Source of the DNA: Halarcobacter bivalviorum
GTDB lineage: Bacteria > Campylobacterota > Campylobacteria > Campylobacterales > Arcobacteraceae
Direction of reading: 5' to 3'
DNA length: 64,000 nucleotides
NCBI RefSeq assembly: GCF_003346815.1
Contig: NZ_CP031217.1
Coordinates: 682,001 to 746,000, forward strand
Below the pieces are notes generated by a model. It searched no databases. It had not been told where the DNA came from and worked only from the letters and a program-made list of their open reading frames with translations. A program made the translations under genes and the position numbers. Below are positions 53,046 to 62,060 of the stretch, piece after piece. Numbering within the stretch: position 1 is the stretch's first letter; each line of letters starts with the position of its first letter.

Positions 53046-54170
53046 ATGTTTAATAAAGAAGGGATTCCTTTTTTTACAGTTATTATTCCTTTTTTAAGTA
53101 TATTATTTATAGCTTTTTTTGCTACTTCATATCATTTGAAAGTAACAAATGAAGCCTTTGATAATAGTATCAAAGAGTATAAACAACAATATATTTTAAA
53201 AAGCAATGACTCACAAAACCTAGAAAAACAAATTCATAAAAAAACTTTAGAACATAAAAAATACCAAAAAGAGTTTACTGATTTCATGGTTGTTCTTACT
53301 ATAGCTATAATAATTTTTATGGCTCTTTTCTCTCTGTTAATGATTTCCATAATTTCAGATGTTGTTAAAAAATATAAAGAAGAAGTTGAAAATAAAGAAC
53401 ATAAACTTCAAACTCTAAATAAAAGCCTTGCAAGTAAAGTAGCTATTGGAATAGAAGAGGGTAAAAGAAAAGATAAGGCAATTTTACAACAATCAAAATT
53501 GGCAAGAATGGGTTCTATGATTAATATGATTGCCCATCAATGGAGACAACCTCTTACTGAATTATCTGGCGTATTAATGGAACTTGAAACAGCAACTAGA
53601 TTTAAAAAAGTTACAGATAATCATATTTTAAACTCAATTGAAAGAAGTGATAAGATGATTGAGTTTATGTCAAATACTATTGATGATTTTAGAAACTTTT
53701 TTAAACCTGACAAGAAAAAAGAGAAATTCTCTGTTTTAGATTCTTGTCAAAAAGCTATAAATCTCATAAATGCTTCATTAGATGATGCTAAAATAAAGCT
53801 AATAGTTGATGTAAAAAATGATAAACAAATTAATGGTTATCCCACAGAGTTTTCACAAGTTATTTTAAATCTACTTATGAATGCAAAAGATATTTTAGTA
53901 GAGAAAGAGATTTCAACTCCTAAAATAGTAATAATTATTGAGACTAAAGGTTTATTAAGTATTGTAAGAGTTAAAGATAATGCAGGTGGAATAAAACCAG
54001 AGCATTTTGATTTGATTTTTGACCCTTACTTTAGTACCAAAGATTCTTCAAAAGGGACAGGTTTAGGTTTATATATTTCAAAACTTATTATTGAAAGAAA
54101 TATGGGTGGAGAATTTAGTGTTTCAAATGATGATGAAGGTGCAGTTTTTAAAATCATTTTAGCAGGATAA
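53046..54170 (+). CDS. Compact membrane histidine kinase
   Basis: Two helices (about residues 8-26 and 78-102) flank a short periplasmic loop of only about 50 residues, mostly helical (EKQIHKKTLEHKKYQ), too small for a Cache domain. The core has H164 in MIAHQWRQPL, N-box NLLMNAKDIL, DNAGGI and GTGLGLYIS. It may sense membrane or partner state rather than bind a ligand itself. The regulator gene follows after four bases. Confidence 0.92.
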   Translation: MFNKEGIPFFTVIIPFLSILFIAFFATSYHLKVTNEAFDNSIKEYKQQYILKSNDSQNLEKQIHKKTLEHKKYQKEFTDFMVVLTIAIIIFMALFSLLMISIISDVVKKYKEEVENKEHKLQTLNKSLASKVAIGIEEGKRKDKAILQQSKLARMGSMINMIAHQWRQPLTELSGVLMELETATRFKKVTDNHILNSIERSDKMIEFMSNTIDDFRNFFKPDKKKEKFSVLDSCQKAINLINASLDDAKIKLIVDVKNDKQINGYPTEFSQVILNLLMNAKDILVEKEISTPKIVIIIETKGLLSIVRVKDNAGGIKPEHFDLIFDPYFSTKDSSKGTGLGLYISKLIIERNMGGEFSVSNDDEGAVFKIILAG

Positions 54171-54174
54171 AAAA

Positions 54175-54858
54175 ATGGATGAAAAGTTATTAGAGCAGTT
54201 AAAAAGTATTCCAATTTTATGTGTAGAAGATGAAGATGGAATTAGACAAATAATTGTAGAGACTTTAAAATACTACTTTGATGAAGTTTATGAGGCAAAA
54301 GATGGTGAAGAAGCTTATGAAATATATCAAGAGTATAAGCCAAAGATTATTCTTTCAGATATACAGATGAAAAACTGTAATGGAATAGAATTTGTAAAAA
54401 GAATTAGAAAAGAGGACTCTTCAACTACAATTTTTATGTTGACAGCCTATTCAAATGAAGAGTATTTAGTTGATTTGATAAATTTAAATATTAATCATTT
54501 TATTTTAAAGCCTTTAAACCTAAAAAAACTAAATGAAGCCTTATTAAAGTTTCTAAATAGAACTTTAGAGCCTATTGAGATATATGAAGGAATCTATTTA
54601 GATTTACAAAAACGAGAAATAAACTATAATAATGAGACTATCTCTTTAAGAAAAAGAGAGAAAGAGTTTCTTCAACTTTTATATGAAAAAAAAGGCTCTA
54701 TTTTAAGTTATGAGCAAATAGAAGACGAATTATGGGCTGAAAAAGAGATGACAAGTCATGCTCTAAAATCATTTATAAAAGATTTAAGACATAAATTACC
54801 AGTAAATGTAATCAAAAATGTTCCCCAAGAAGGGTATACTTTAGCAAAATTTGATTAA
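54175..54858 (+). CDS. OmpR-type response regulator
   Basis: The receiver domain has acidic E18-D19 and phosphoacceptor D62 (ILSDIQM). T104-region and K122-type LKPLN complete the site. The C-terminal winged helix shows LRKREKEFLQLLYEKKGSILSYEQIEDELWAEKE and NVPQEGYTL. It is the partner of the kinase just upstream. The aspartase gene follows 75 bases later and is the obvious first candidate target. Confidence 0.94.
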   Translation: MDEKLLEQLKSIPILCVEDEDGIRQIIVETLKYYFDEVYEAKDGEEAYEIYQEYKPKIILSDIQMKNCNGIEFVKRIRKEDSSTTIFMLTAYSNEEYLVDLINLNINHFILKPLNLKKLNEALLKFLNRTLEPIEIYEGIYLDLQKREINYNNETISLRKREKEFLQLLYEKKGSILSYEQIEDELWAEKEMTSHALKSFIKDLRHKLPVNVIKNVPQEGYTLAKFD

Positions 54859-54863
54859 TTTTT

Positions 54864-54909
54864 AAAAAGCACACTTTTTTCTTACTTCGTTTTTATATGA
54901 TTGTGCTTT
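54864..54909 (+). terminator. Hairpin between regulator gene and aspA
   Basis: AAAGCACA (54866-54873) pairs with TGTGCTTT (54902-54909) across a T-rich 28-base loop. It may end the two-component transcript or form the aspA leader. Confidence 0.5.
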
Positions 54910-54932
54910 AAAATAAAAAAAGGTAAAAAATA

Positions 54933-56339
54933 ATGGAAGAGAAAGTTAGAATTGAAACAGATTTTTTAGGTGAAAAAAAGATTCCTAAAGATGCTTATTA
55001 TGGTATCCAAACGTTAAGAGCGAGTGAAAACTTTGATATCACACACACAAGTTTATCACTTTTCCCAACTTTTATTAAGTCATTAGCAAAAGTTAAAAAA
55101 GCTTGTGCTCTTACAAACTATGAGTTAGGTGATTTAAATGATATGCAAAGAGATGCTATTATTCAAGCTTGTAATGAGATAATTGATGGAAAGTTTCATG
55201 ACCAATTTATTGTTGACCCAATTCAAGGTGGAGCAGGGACTTCTACAAATATGAATGCAAATGAAGTTATTGCAAATAGAGCTTTAGAGATTCTAAAAAA
55301 ACCAAGAAGTTCATATGATATTGTACATCCAAATAATCATGTAAATATGAGTCAATCTACAAATGATGTTTATCCAACTGCTATTAAAATCACTCTTTAT
55401 GAGTTAATCTATAAGTTAAAAGATTCTCTTAGATATTTAAGAGACTCATTCAATGAAAAAGCAGTAGAGTTTAAAGATGTACTTAAAATGGGTAGAACTC
55501 AGCTTCAAGATGCTGTTCCTATGACTTTAGGTCAAGAATTTAAAACATATGCTGTAATGATTGATGATGATATTTTTAGATTAAGAGATTGTCAAACTCT
55601 ATTAAAAGAGGTAAACCTTGGTGCAACAGCAATTGGTACAGGAATTAATACTAAAAAAGCATATAGAAAGAAAGTAATTAATAATCTTAGAGATGTAACT
55701 GGTATTGATTATGAAAGTGCAAGTAACTTAATTGAAGCTACACAAGATACTGGTGACTTTGTTCATATCTCTGGTATTTTAAAAAGAGTTGCAATTAAAA
55801 TCTCTAAAATATGTAATGACTTAAGACTTTTAAGTTCAGGTCCTAGAGCAGGGCTTAATGAGATTAATCTTCCTAAAATGCAACCAGGAAGTTCTATCAT
55901 GCCAGGAAAAGTAAATCCTGTAATTCCAGAAGTTGTAAATCAAGTTGCTTATGAAGTAATTGGAGCAGATACAACTATTGCTTTAGCTTGTGAAGGTGGA
56001 CAATTACAGTTAAATGTATTTGAACCTTTAGTTGCTTATAAACTATTTACTTCTATTAATATGATGAGAAGATCTTTTTATACTTTAGCTGAAAAATGTG
56101 TAAAAGGTATTACTGCAAATGAAGAAGTTTGTATGAACAATATTTTAAATTCAGTTACTCTTGTAACTTGCCTAAATCCTATTTTAGGATATGAAAAGAG
56201 TTCAGCTTTAGCAAAAGAAGCACTTGCAACAAACAAAAGAGTATATGATATTATTTTAGAGCAAGAATTATTTACAAAAGAAGAGTTAGATGAGCTTTTA
56301 CATCCAAAAAACATGGTAAATAACTACGACGATATTTAA
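54933..56339 (+). CDS. aspA: Aspartate ammonia-lyase (aspartase)
   Basis: It splits aspartate to fumarate and ammonia, feeding anaerobic respiration or the TCA cycle. The superfamily signature GSSIMPGKVNPVIPEVVNQ is near residues 320-340; TNMNANEVIANRA and TNDVYPTA are also clear. The 468-residue length is that of AspA. The start has AAAGGT at a slightly long distance. The asparaginase-like gene follows after 11 bases. Confidence 0.95.
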   Translation: MEEKVRIETDFLGEKKIPKDAYYGIQTLRASENFDITHTSLSLFPTFIKSLAKVKKACALTNYELGDLNDMQRDAIIQACNEIIDGKFHDQFIVDPIQGGAGTSTNMNANEVIANRALEILKKPRSSYDIVHPNNHVNMSQSTNDVYPTAIKITLYELIYKLKDSLRYLRDSFNEKAVEFKDVLKMGRTQLQDAVPMTLGQEFKTYAVMIDDDIFRLRDCQTLLKEVNLGATAIGTGINTKKAYRKKVINNLRDVTGIDYESASNLIEATQDTGDFVHISGILKRVAIKISKICNDLRLLSSGPRAGLNEINLPKMQPGSSIMPGKVNPVIPEVVNQVAYEVIGADTTIALACEGGQLQLNVFEPLVAYKLFTSINMMRRSFYTLAEKCVKGITANEEVCMNNILNSVTLVTCLNPILGYEKSSALAKEALATNKRVYDIILEQELFTKEELDELLHPKNMVNNYDDI

Positions 56340-56350
56340 AGGAAAAATAA

Positions 56351-56845
56351 ATGAAAGTAACTGTAATAAATACAGGTGGAACATTTAATAAAAGATATAA
56401 TCCAATAAAGGGACAACTTGAAGTCCCTGCGGATAATATTGCTTTAGATAAGATAATAGCTTCTTGTCATAATGTAGAGTTTGAAATAAAAAATATTGTT
56501 TCAAAAGATAGTCTAGATATGATAGATTCTGATAGAGAAGCAATTTGTGAAGCTATTAAATCAAGTGAAAATGACAAAGTGATTATTGTTCATGGAACAG
56601 ATACTGTTCATCTTACTTCTGAACTAATAAAACAAAGAAGAATCAATAAAAAAATAGTTTTTACAGGAGCTATGGTTCCTATGAGTATTGATGAGGTTGA
56701 AGCTACAATGAACTTCTCACAAGCACTTGGTTTTTTAAGTGCAGATGTTGAAGATGGAACATATATTGCTATGCATGGAGTAGTAGTTGATTGTTCAAAA
56801 TTAGTAAAAAATAGAGAGTTGGGACAATTTTTAATTCAAGAGTAA
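56351..56845 (+). CDS. Asparaginase N-terminal-domain protein (half-size)
   Basis: Only the N-terminal domain of type I/II L-asparaginase is present. NTGGTFN (Thr at about residue 11) and HGTDTV (Thr-Asp) are the catalytic motifs and are intact. GAMVPM is also there. The C-terminal domain that supplies part of the active site in full-length enzymes (about 330 residues) is missing, and no remnant follows the stop. AAAGGA precedes the ATG. Cotranscription with aspA suggests a role in asparagine-to-aspartate-to-fumarate use. It could act alone as a smaller hydrolase. Confidence 0.85.
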   Translation: MKVTVINTGGTFNKRYNPIKGQLEVPADNIALDKIIASCHNVEFEIKNIVSKDSLDMIDSDREAICEAIKSSENDKVIIVHGTDTVHLTSELIKQRRINKKIVFTGAMVPMSIDEVEATMNFSQALGFLSADVEDGTYIAMHGVVVDCSKLVKNRELGQFLIQE

Positions 56846-56905
56846 TAATAGTTTTTTTACTAAACTTTAGATAAAATCAGCCAAAAATTAAAATAGGATA
56901 TTTTT

Positions 56906-57826
56906 ATGGCGATTTATACATGTGGGCATACAACTCCTGATTCAGATTCTATCTGTTCAGCGATTTCGTTAGCTTATTTATTAAATAAAATTGGAAGAGA
57001 CGCAATTCCTGCTAGACAAGGACCAGTTTCTCCAGAGACTCAATTTATTTTAGACAGATTTGGTTTTGAAGCTCCTGAGCTTAAAACTGAATTTGCTGGT
57101 GAAGAGATTTTTATTACAGATTATTCTGATAAAGGACAAGCTCCTGCTGATATTGACCAAGCAACTATTGTTGGTATTGTTGACCACCATAAATTAGGGG
57201 ACTTAACTACTTCAACTCCACTTGAATGTTGGATTAGACCTGTTGGTTGTACAAATACAATTGTAAAAGAGATGTATGATTATCACAAAGTTGAAATTCC
57301 TGCAAATATTGCTGGTGTAATGCTTTGTGCAATCCTTTCTGATACAGTTATTTTCAAATCTCCAACTTGTACACCACTTGATATTGAAGTTGTAAGAGAA
57401 CTTGCAGCAATCGCTGGTGTTGAAGATTTTGGTGCTTTAGGTATGGAAATGTTCAAAGTAAAATCAGCAGTAGAAGGTGTTCCTGTTAGAGATTTAATTT
57501 TAAGAGACTATAAACCATTTGATATGCATGGATCTGCTGTTGGTATTGGTCAATTAGAAGTTATTGATTTAGCAATTTTTGATTCAGTTAAAGCTGAATT
57601 ACAAGCTGATTTAGACAAGTTAAGAGAAGAAAATAACTTACACACAGCATGTTTAATCTTAACTGATATTATGAAAGAGGGTTCTGAAGTACTTGTTTCT
57701 TCAGCTGATGCTTCAGTATTTGAAAAAGCATTTGATGTAAAATTAGAAGATGGAAAAGTTTGGTTAGACGGTTGTCTTTCTAGAAAAAAACAGATTATTC
57801 CTTTCTTAGAGCCTGCATTCGCATAA
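56906..57826 (+). CDS. ppaC: Manganese-dependent inorganic pyrophosphatase
   Basis: This family II PPase of the DHH superfamily has H8, D12 and D14 in GHTTPDSDS, DHHKLGD near residue 94, and a C-terminal DHHA2 domain ending in SRKKQIIPFLE. It hydrolyses pyrophosphate with Mn2+ or Co2+. The length of 306 is typical. GGATATTTTTATG is the start. It is 60 bases after the asparaginase-like gene, with a terminator behind it. Confidence 0.96.
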   Translation: MAIYTCGHTTPDSDSICSAISLAYLLNKIGRDAIPARQGPVSPETQFILDRFGFEAPELKTEFAGEEIFITDYSDKGQAPADIDQATIVGIVDHHKLGDLTTSTPLECWIRPVGCTNTIVKEMYDYHKVEIPANIAGVMLCAILSDTVIFKSPTCTPLDIEVVRELAAIAGVEDFGALGMEMFKVKSAVEGVPVRDLILRDYKPFDMHGSAVGIGQLEVIDLAIFDSVKAELQADLDKLREENNLHTACLILTDIMKEGSEVLVSSADASVFEKAFDVKLEDGKVWLDGCLSRKKQIIPFLEPAFA

Positions 57827-57832
57827 TTATAA

Positions 57833-57856
57833 AAGAAGAACTTTTTAGTTCTTCTT
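57833..57856 (+). terminator. Terminator after ppaC
   Basis: AAGAAGAACT pairs with AGTTCTTCTT across TTTT, followed by CTCTTC. It ends eight bases before the AraC gene start, so that gene's ribosome-binding region is very short or absent. Confidence 0.75.
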
Positions 57857-57863
57857 CTCTTCA

Positions 57864-58640
57864 ATGAAAACACAAATTTTCAAATCCTCAAAACTAAATT
57901 TTTTAGAACTAAGATATATAGAAAAAATTACCCAATGTCAAAAAATGCACTTACATGAAGAACTAACTATCACTGCAATTAAAAAAGGCTCTTTAAATAT
58001 CATTTTTAATGAAGGCAAAAAGCTTTTAAAGCCTAAAGAGTTGATAGTTATAAATGACCATATCTCTCATTGTGCTACTTTAAATGAAGTCTCTGAACAT
58101 GGTTATGTTTTATATATAAATAAAGAGTATTTAAAAGCTTTAGAGATTTTTTATGACAAAGATTTTGAGCATATTTTTAGTGAAAAGGTTTATAGAAAGT
58201 TTATCTCTTTATGTAAAATACTTCTTGATGAAAAAGCTTCTTTAATTTTTAAAGAAGAGTGCTTTTTAGAGTTTTGCATTGATACTTTTCATAAAGAAGA
58301 AGCCCAAAAATGTGAAGAAAATGATAATCTAGCTTTTAAAATCAAAGAGTATTTAGACAAAAACTATTTAGAAGAACTTACTTTAGAAGAGATGTCAGAA
58401 ACTTTTAATTTATCAACAATTCATTTGATAAGAGTCTTTAAAAAAGAGTTTGGACTTCCTATTCATTCTTATATTCTTAATAAAAAAGTTCACTATGCTA
58501 AAGAGTTATTAGCGTCAAATCTAAGTATTGTAGAAGTAGCTTTGCAAAGTGGTTTTTTTGACCAAAGCCATCTAAGTAGAAGTTTTAAAAGAGTTTTCCA
58601 ACTAAGCCCAAAAGAGTTTCAAAAAAGCATCTTCGCTTAG
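57864..58640 (+). CDS. AraC family transcriptional regulator
   Basis: The N-terminal cupin-like part (HLHEELTITAIKKGSLNIIFNEGKK) precedes the two helix-turn-helix units LTLEEMSETFNLSTIHLIRVFKKEFGLPIHSYILNKKVHYAKELL and SIVEVALQSGFFDQSHLSRSFKRVFQLSPKEF. There is no Shine-Dalgarno sequence before ATG 57864; the transcript may be leaderless or start in the preceding terminator. The isopropylmalate-synthase-like gene follows after 70 bases, so it is a possible target. Confidence 0.92.
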   Translation: MKTQIFKSSKLNFLELRYIEKITQCQKMHLHEELTITAIKKGSLNIIFNEGKKLLKPKELIVINDHISHCATLNEVSEHGYVLYINKEYLKALEIFYDKDFEHIFSEKVYRKFISLCKILLDEKASLIFKEECFLEFCIDTFHKEEAQKCEENDNLAFKIKEYLDKNYLEELTLEEMSETFNLSTIHLIRVFKKEFGLPIHSYILNKKVHYAKELLASNLSIVEVALQSGFFDQSHLSRSFKRVFQLSPKEFQKSIFA

Positions 58641-58713
58641 GATGTTAATTTTGTACAAGACTTAATTTTTTTTATTTTATATACTTTACAAAAATGAATT
58701 TTGTGGAGTGAAG

Positions 58714-60024
58714 ATGTTATATAAAAAATATAAACAATATCCAAGTGTAGAGAACTTAGAAAGACAGTGGCCTAATAAAACAATTGAAAAAGCACCAATA
58801 TATTGTAGTGTAGATTTAAGAGATGGAAATCAAGCTTTAGTAAACCCTTTAAATGAAGAACAAAAATTAGAATATTTTCAAACTTTAGTGAAGATGGGAT
58901 TTAAAAATATAGAAGTTGCATATCCAAGTGCTTCTGATACTGATTTTAACTTTGTTAGAAAACTGATAGAAGAGGATTTAGTTCCTTTAGATGTAGCTAT
59001 TCAAATTTTAATTCCAGCTAAAAAAGAGTGGATTAAAAGAAGTGTAGAAGCAATGGTTGGAGTTAAAAATGCAGTTTTTCATCTATATAATCCAACAAAT
59101 GAGTTTCAAAGAGAAGTAGTTTTTAAAAAAAGCAAAGAAGAGATTATTTCAATGGCAGTTGAGTCAATGGAGTATCTAATTGAACTTACAAGTGAGTTTG
59201 AAGGGAAAGTTACTTATCAATACTCTCCTGAGAGTTTCTCTCAAACTGAGTTAGAGTTTGCCCTTGAAATTTGTAATGAAGTAATAAAAGTAGTAAAGCC
59301 AACTGTTGAAAATAAAATGATTATAAATCTTCCAAATACTTTAGAAGCATGTACTGCAAATATTTATGCAGATAGAATAGAGTGGATGTGTAATAATCTG
59401 ATAAATAAAGAAGCAGTAATCGTAAGTGTTCATCCTCATAATGATAGAGGAACTTCTGTAGCCTCAGCTGAATTAGCAGTTTTAGCAGGAGCTCAAAAAG
59501 TAGAGGGTACTTTGTTTGGAAATGGGGAGAGAGCAGGGAATTTAGATTTAGTAAATTTTGCTTTTAATATCTATTCTCAAGGAATAGACCCCAAACTTGA
59601 TTTAACTTTTATAGATGAAGTTAAAAAGATGTATGAAAAAATGACACAACTAAAAGTACATGAAAGACACCCTTTTGTTGGAGAGATGATTTTTACAGCT
59701 TTTAGTGGTGGACATCAAGACGCAGTAAAAAAAGGTATAGATTTTTATCGTGCAAATAAAAGTGAGTTTTGGACAGTTCCATATTTACCAATTGACCCAA
59801 GGGATATAAATAGAACTTTTGAAAATATTATTAGAGTAAATTCTCAATCAGAAAAAGGAGGAGTTGCTTTTATTATAGAAGAGTTTTTAAATGAAAAACT
59901 AAGTAAAGAGAGTTCAATAAAGTTTGGAAAAATAGTTAAAAAACAAAGTGATAGCTTACAACGAGAACTAAATAAAGATGAGATAATTAACCTTTACAAA
60001 GAGAATAAAGACTCTTTTAAATAA
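58714..60024 (+). CDS. leuA: 2-isopropylmalate synthase (type 2) lacking the regulatory domain
   Basis: It condenses acetyl-CoA with 2-oxoisovalerate in leucine synthesis. The TIM-barrel motifs are CSVDLRDGNQAL, SVHPHNDRG and GTLFGNGERAGNLDLV. The IRVNSQSEKGGVAF linker is typical of the yeast-like LeuA2 form. Full LeuA2 has about 550 residues, while this one stops at 437, just after the ELNKDEIINLYKEN helix where the leucine-binding domain should begin. ATG 58714 was chosen over GTG 58708, as GGAG then lies six bases away. Feedback control is probably lost. Confidence 0.9.
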   Translation: MLYKKYKQYPSVENLERQWPNKTIEKAPIYCSVDLRDGNQALVNPLNEEQKLEYFQTLVKMGFKNIEVAYPSASDTDFNFVRKLIEEDLVPLDVAIQILIPAKKEWIKRSVEAMVGVKNAVFHLYNPTNEFQREVVFKKSKEEIISMAVESMEYLIELTSEFEGKVTYQYSPESFSQTELEFALEICNEVIKVVKPTVENKMIINLPNTLEACTANIYADRIEWMCNNLINKEAVIVSVHPHNDRGTSVASAELAVLAGAQKVEGTLFGNGERAGNLDLVNFAFNIYSQGIDPKLDLTFIDEVKKMYEKMTQLKVHERHPFVGEMIFTAFSGGHQDAVKKGIDFYRANKSEFWTVPYLPIDPRDINRTFENIIRVNSQSEKGGVAFIIEEFLNEKLSKESSIKFGKIVKKQSDSLQRELNKDEIINLYKENKDSFK

Positions 60025-60043
60025 TCCCTTTTTGGGATTATTT
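60019..60043. terminator. Bidirectional terminator between leuA and the AIM24-type gene
   Basis: AAATAATCCC pairs with GGGATTATTT across TTTTT. It covers the leuA stop codon and the 3' end of the convergent gene. Confidence 0.85.
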
Positions 60044-60787
60044 ATCTGCTATATCAAAATGCCCTTCACCTTTTGGTATTTGAGCAATTATTCTATCAGC
60101 AAGTCTAGAGAATGGTAGAGATTGTAAATAGACAGTTCCTGTACCTTCTAAAGTAGTTAAGAAAATACCTTCTCCTCCAAATAGCATTGATTTAATACTT
60201 GAACTTACTTCAACTTTATATTCTAAACCTTCAGTAAATGCAACTAAACTTCCAGTATCAACTATCAGTTTTTCATCTTTTAACTCTTTTTTTACAATAG
60301 TTCCACCTGCATGAATAAAAGCTTTACCATCTCCACTAAGTGATTGTAAAATAAAACCTTCTCCTCCAAAGAAACCAGATGTTAATCTTTTATTAAACTC
60401 TAAATCAAGTTTTGTTCCCCTTGCTGCACATAAAAAAGAGTCTTTTTGACAAATTAATTTTCCAGTCTCTTTTAAATCAACTGCCATAATTTTCCCTGGA
60501 AAAGGAGAAGCAAAAGCAACTTTTTGTTTTTTATCAACTGTATTTGTAAAGTGAGTCATAAATAAAGACTCTCTTGTTAGAAGTCTTTTACCCATACCCC
60601 ATACTTTTCCAAAAAAGCCTTCATTTAAACTACTTCCATCTCCTGCTTTTGTTTCAAATTTTATATTTGAATCCATCCAAGACATCATTCCTGCTTCTGC
60701 TATTACTGTTTCATCTTTGTCAAGTTCTATCTCTACAACTTGCATAGAATCACCAAATATTTCATAATCAATTTCGTGAGAATTCAT
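60038..60787 (-). CDS. TIGR00266/AIM24 family protein
   Basis: A protein of 249 residues that is almost all beta-strand with repeated glycines: [60 protein letters not shown] and [31 protein letters not shown]. This is the AIM24/TIGR00266 pattern, with a TRAP-like beta-sandwich. Its function in bacteria is not known. AAAAGGAAACAG precedes the ATG. It is monocistronic. Confidence 0.92.
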   Translation of the reverse strand: MNSHEIDYEIFGDSMQVVEIELDKDETVIAEAGMMSWMDSNIKFETKAGDGSSLNEGFFGKVWGMGKRLLTRESLFMTHFTNTVDKKQKVAFASPFPGKIMAVDLKETGKLICQKDSFLCAARGTKLDLEFNKRLTSGFFGGEGFILQSLSGDGKAFIHAGGTIVKKELKDEKLIVDTGSLVAFTEGLEYKVEVSSSIKSMLFGGEGIFLTTLEGTGTVYLQSLPFSRLADRIIAQIPKGEGHFDIADK

Positions 60788-60880
60788 CTGTTTCCTTTTA
60801 TAATAAATCTAAATTACATTTTGCAATATATATTATGGTCAATATAATATTTATATATAATAAAATAAAAAAGTGAAAAA

Positions 60881-61957
60881 ATGGCAGAGCAATTAAAAAA
60901 TGTCTATACTAAAGAGTATATAGGAAACTTAGCAAATAAAATAAAAGAGTATTATTCTTCTTTTGATAAAGAAAAATTTTGCAAAGAAATCTTTGATTCT
61001 TCATGGGAAAGTTTAGAATTAAAACAAAGAATGAGACATATAGCAATAGTTTTAAACAACAATATAAAACTAGAGTATAAAAAACAGTTAGAAGTTTTAA
61101 AGTTTGTGTCTAAATATTTTTACTCTTTTGAAGCGATGTTTTTTCAAGATTTTGTGGAGGTTTATGGCTTAGATGATTATGAAGATTCTATAAAAGCCTT
61201 AGAAGTTTTTACCCTTGAATCTTCTTCTGAGTTTGCAATTAGACAATTTATTTTAAAAGAAGAAGATAAAACAATGTCTCAATTAAAACTTTGGACAAAA
61301 TCTGAAAATGAACACTTAAGAAGACTTGCAAGTGAAGGGTGTAGACCAAGACTTCCTTGGGCAGTTGCTTTGCCAGAGTTTAAAAAGAACCCTACAAAAG
61401 TATTAGAGATACTAGAACTTCTAAAAAATGATAAATCAAAATATGTACAAAAAAGTGTTGCAAATAATCTAAATGATATCTCAAAAGATAATCCAAAACT
61501 TGTAATAGAGTTTATACAATCAAATCTTGGGAAAACAAAAGAGTTAGATTGGATTTGTAAACATGCAGCTAGAACTTTGCTTAAAAAAGGAGATAAAGAG
61601 ATACTTGTTTTATTTGGTTATGAAAAAAGTAAGCATGTAAAGATTGAAAATTTCATCTGTGATGAATCACTTTTTATAGGAGATAACCTAATTTTTTCTT
61701 TTGATTTAATAAGTGAAGATGAACCTTTAGGTAAATTAAGAGTAGAGTATATAATCTCTTATTTAAAAGCAAATGGTTTGTATTCAAATAAGATATTTGT
61801 AATAAACCAAAATGAGATAAAAACATTTAAAAAGAGCTTTTCAAAGAAACAAAGCTTTCAAAATATGACCACAAGAAAACATTATAAAGGAAAACATAAG
61901 CTCTCAATTGTAATTAATTCTTTAATTATTAAAGAGCATGAATTTATTTTAAAATAG
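60881..61957 (+). CDS. AlkD-like DNA alkylation repair protein
   Basis: HEAT-like helical repeats dominate the first ~250 residues, with the conserved segment SEGCRPRLPWAVALPEFKKNPTKVLEILELLKNDKSKYVQKSVANNLNDISKDNP. A C-terminal beta-rich domain ends in HYKGKHKLSIVIN, as in the longer (about 360-residue) AlkD-like branch. AlkD excises or binds alkylated bases. The W and D of the AlkD active site cannot be assigned safely. It has an AT-rich promoter region shared with the convergent neighbour's start. Confidence 0.87.
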   Translation: MAEQLKNVYTKEYIGNLANKIKEYYSSFDKEKFCKEIFDSSWESLELKQRMRHIAIVLNNNIKLEYKKQLEVLKFVSKYFYSFEAMFFQDFVEVYGLDDYEDSIKALEVFTLESSSEFAIRQFILKEEDKTMSQLKLWTKSENEHLRRLASEGCRPRLPWAVALPEFKKNPTKVLEILELLKNDKSKYVQKSVANNLNDISKDNPKLVIEFIQSNLGKTKELDWICKHAARTLLKKGDKEILVLFGYEKSKHVKIENFICDESLFIGDNLIFSFDLISEDEPLGKLRVEYIISYLKANGLYSNKIFVINQNEIKTFKKSFSKKQSFQNMTTRKHYKGKHKLSIVINSLIIKEHEFILK

Positions 61958-62060
61958 GCTTTCTTTAAAATAATGTAATTAAAATGTAACTATTTTGATT
62001 TTGTAAACTTAATTTTATTTAAGTTAAGTTAAGATGGAATATTAGTATAAGGTAATTATT

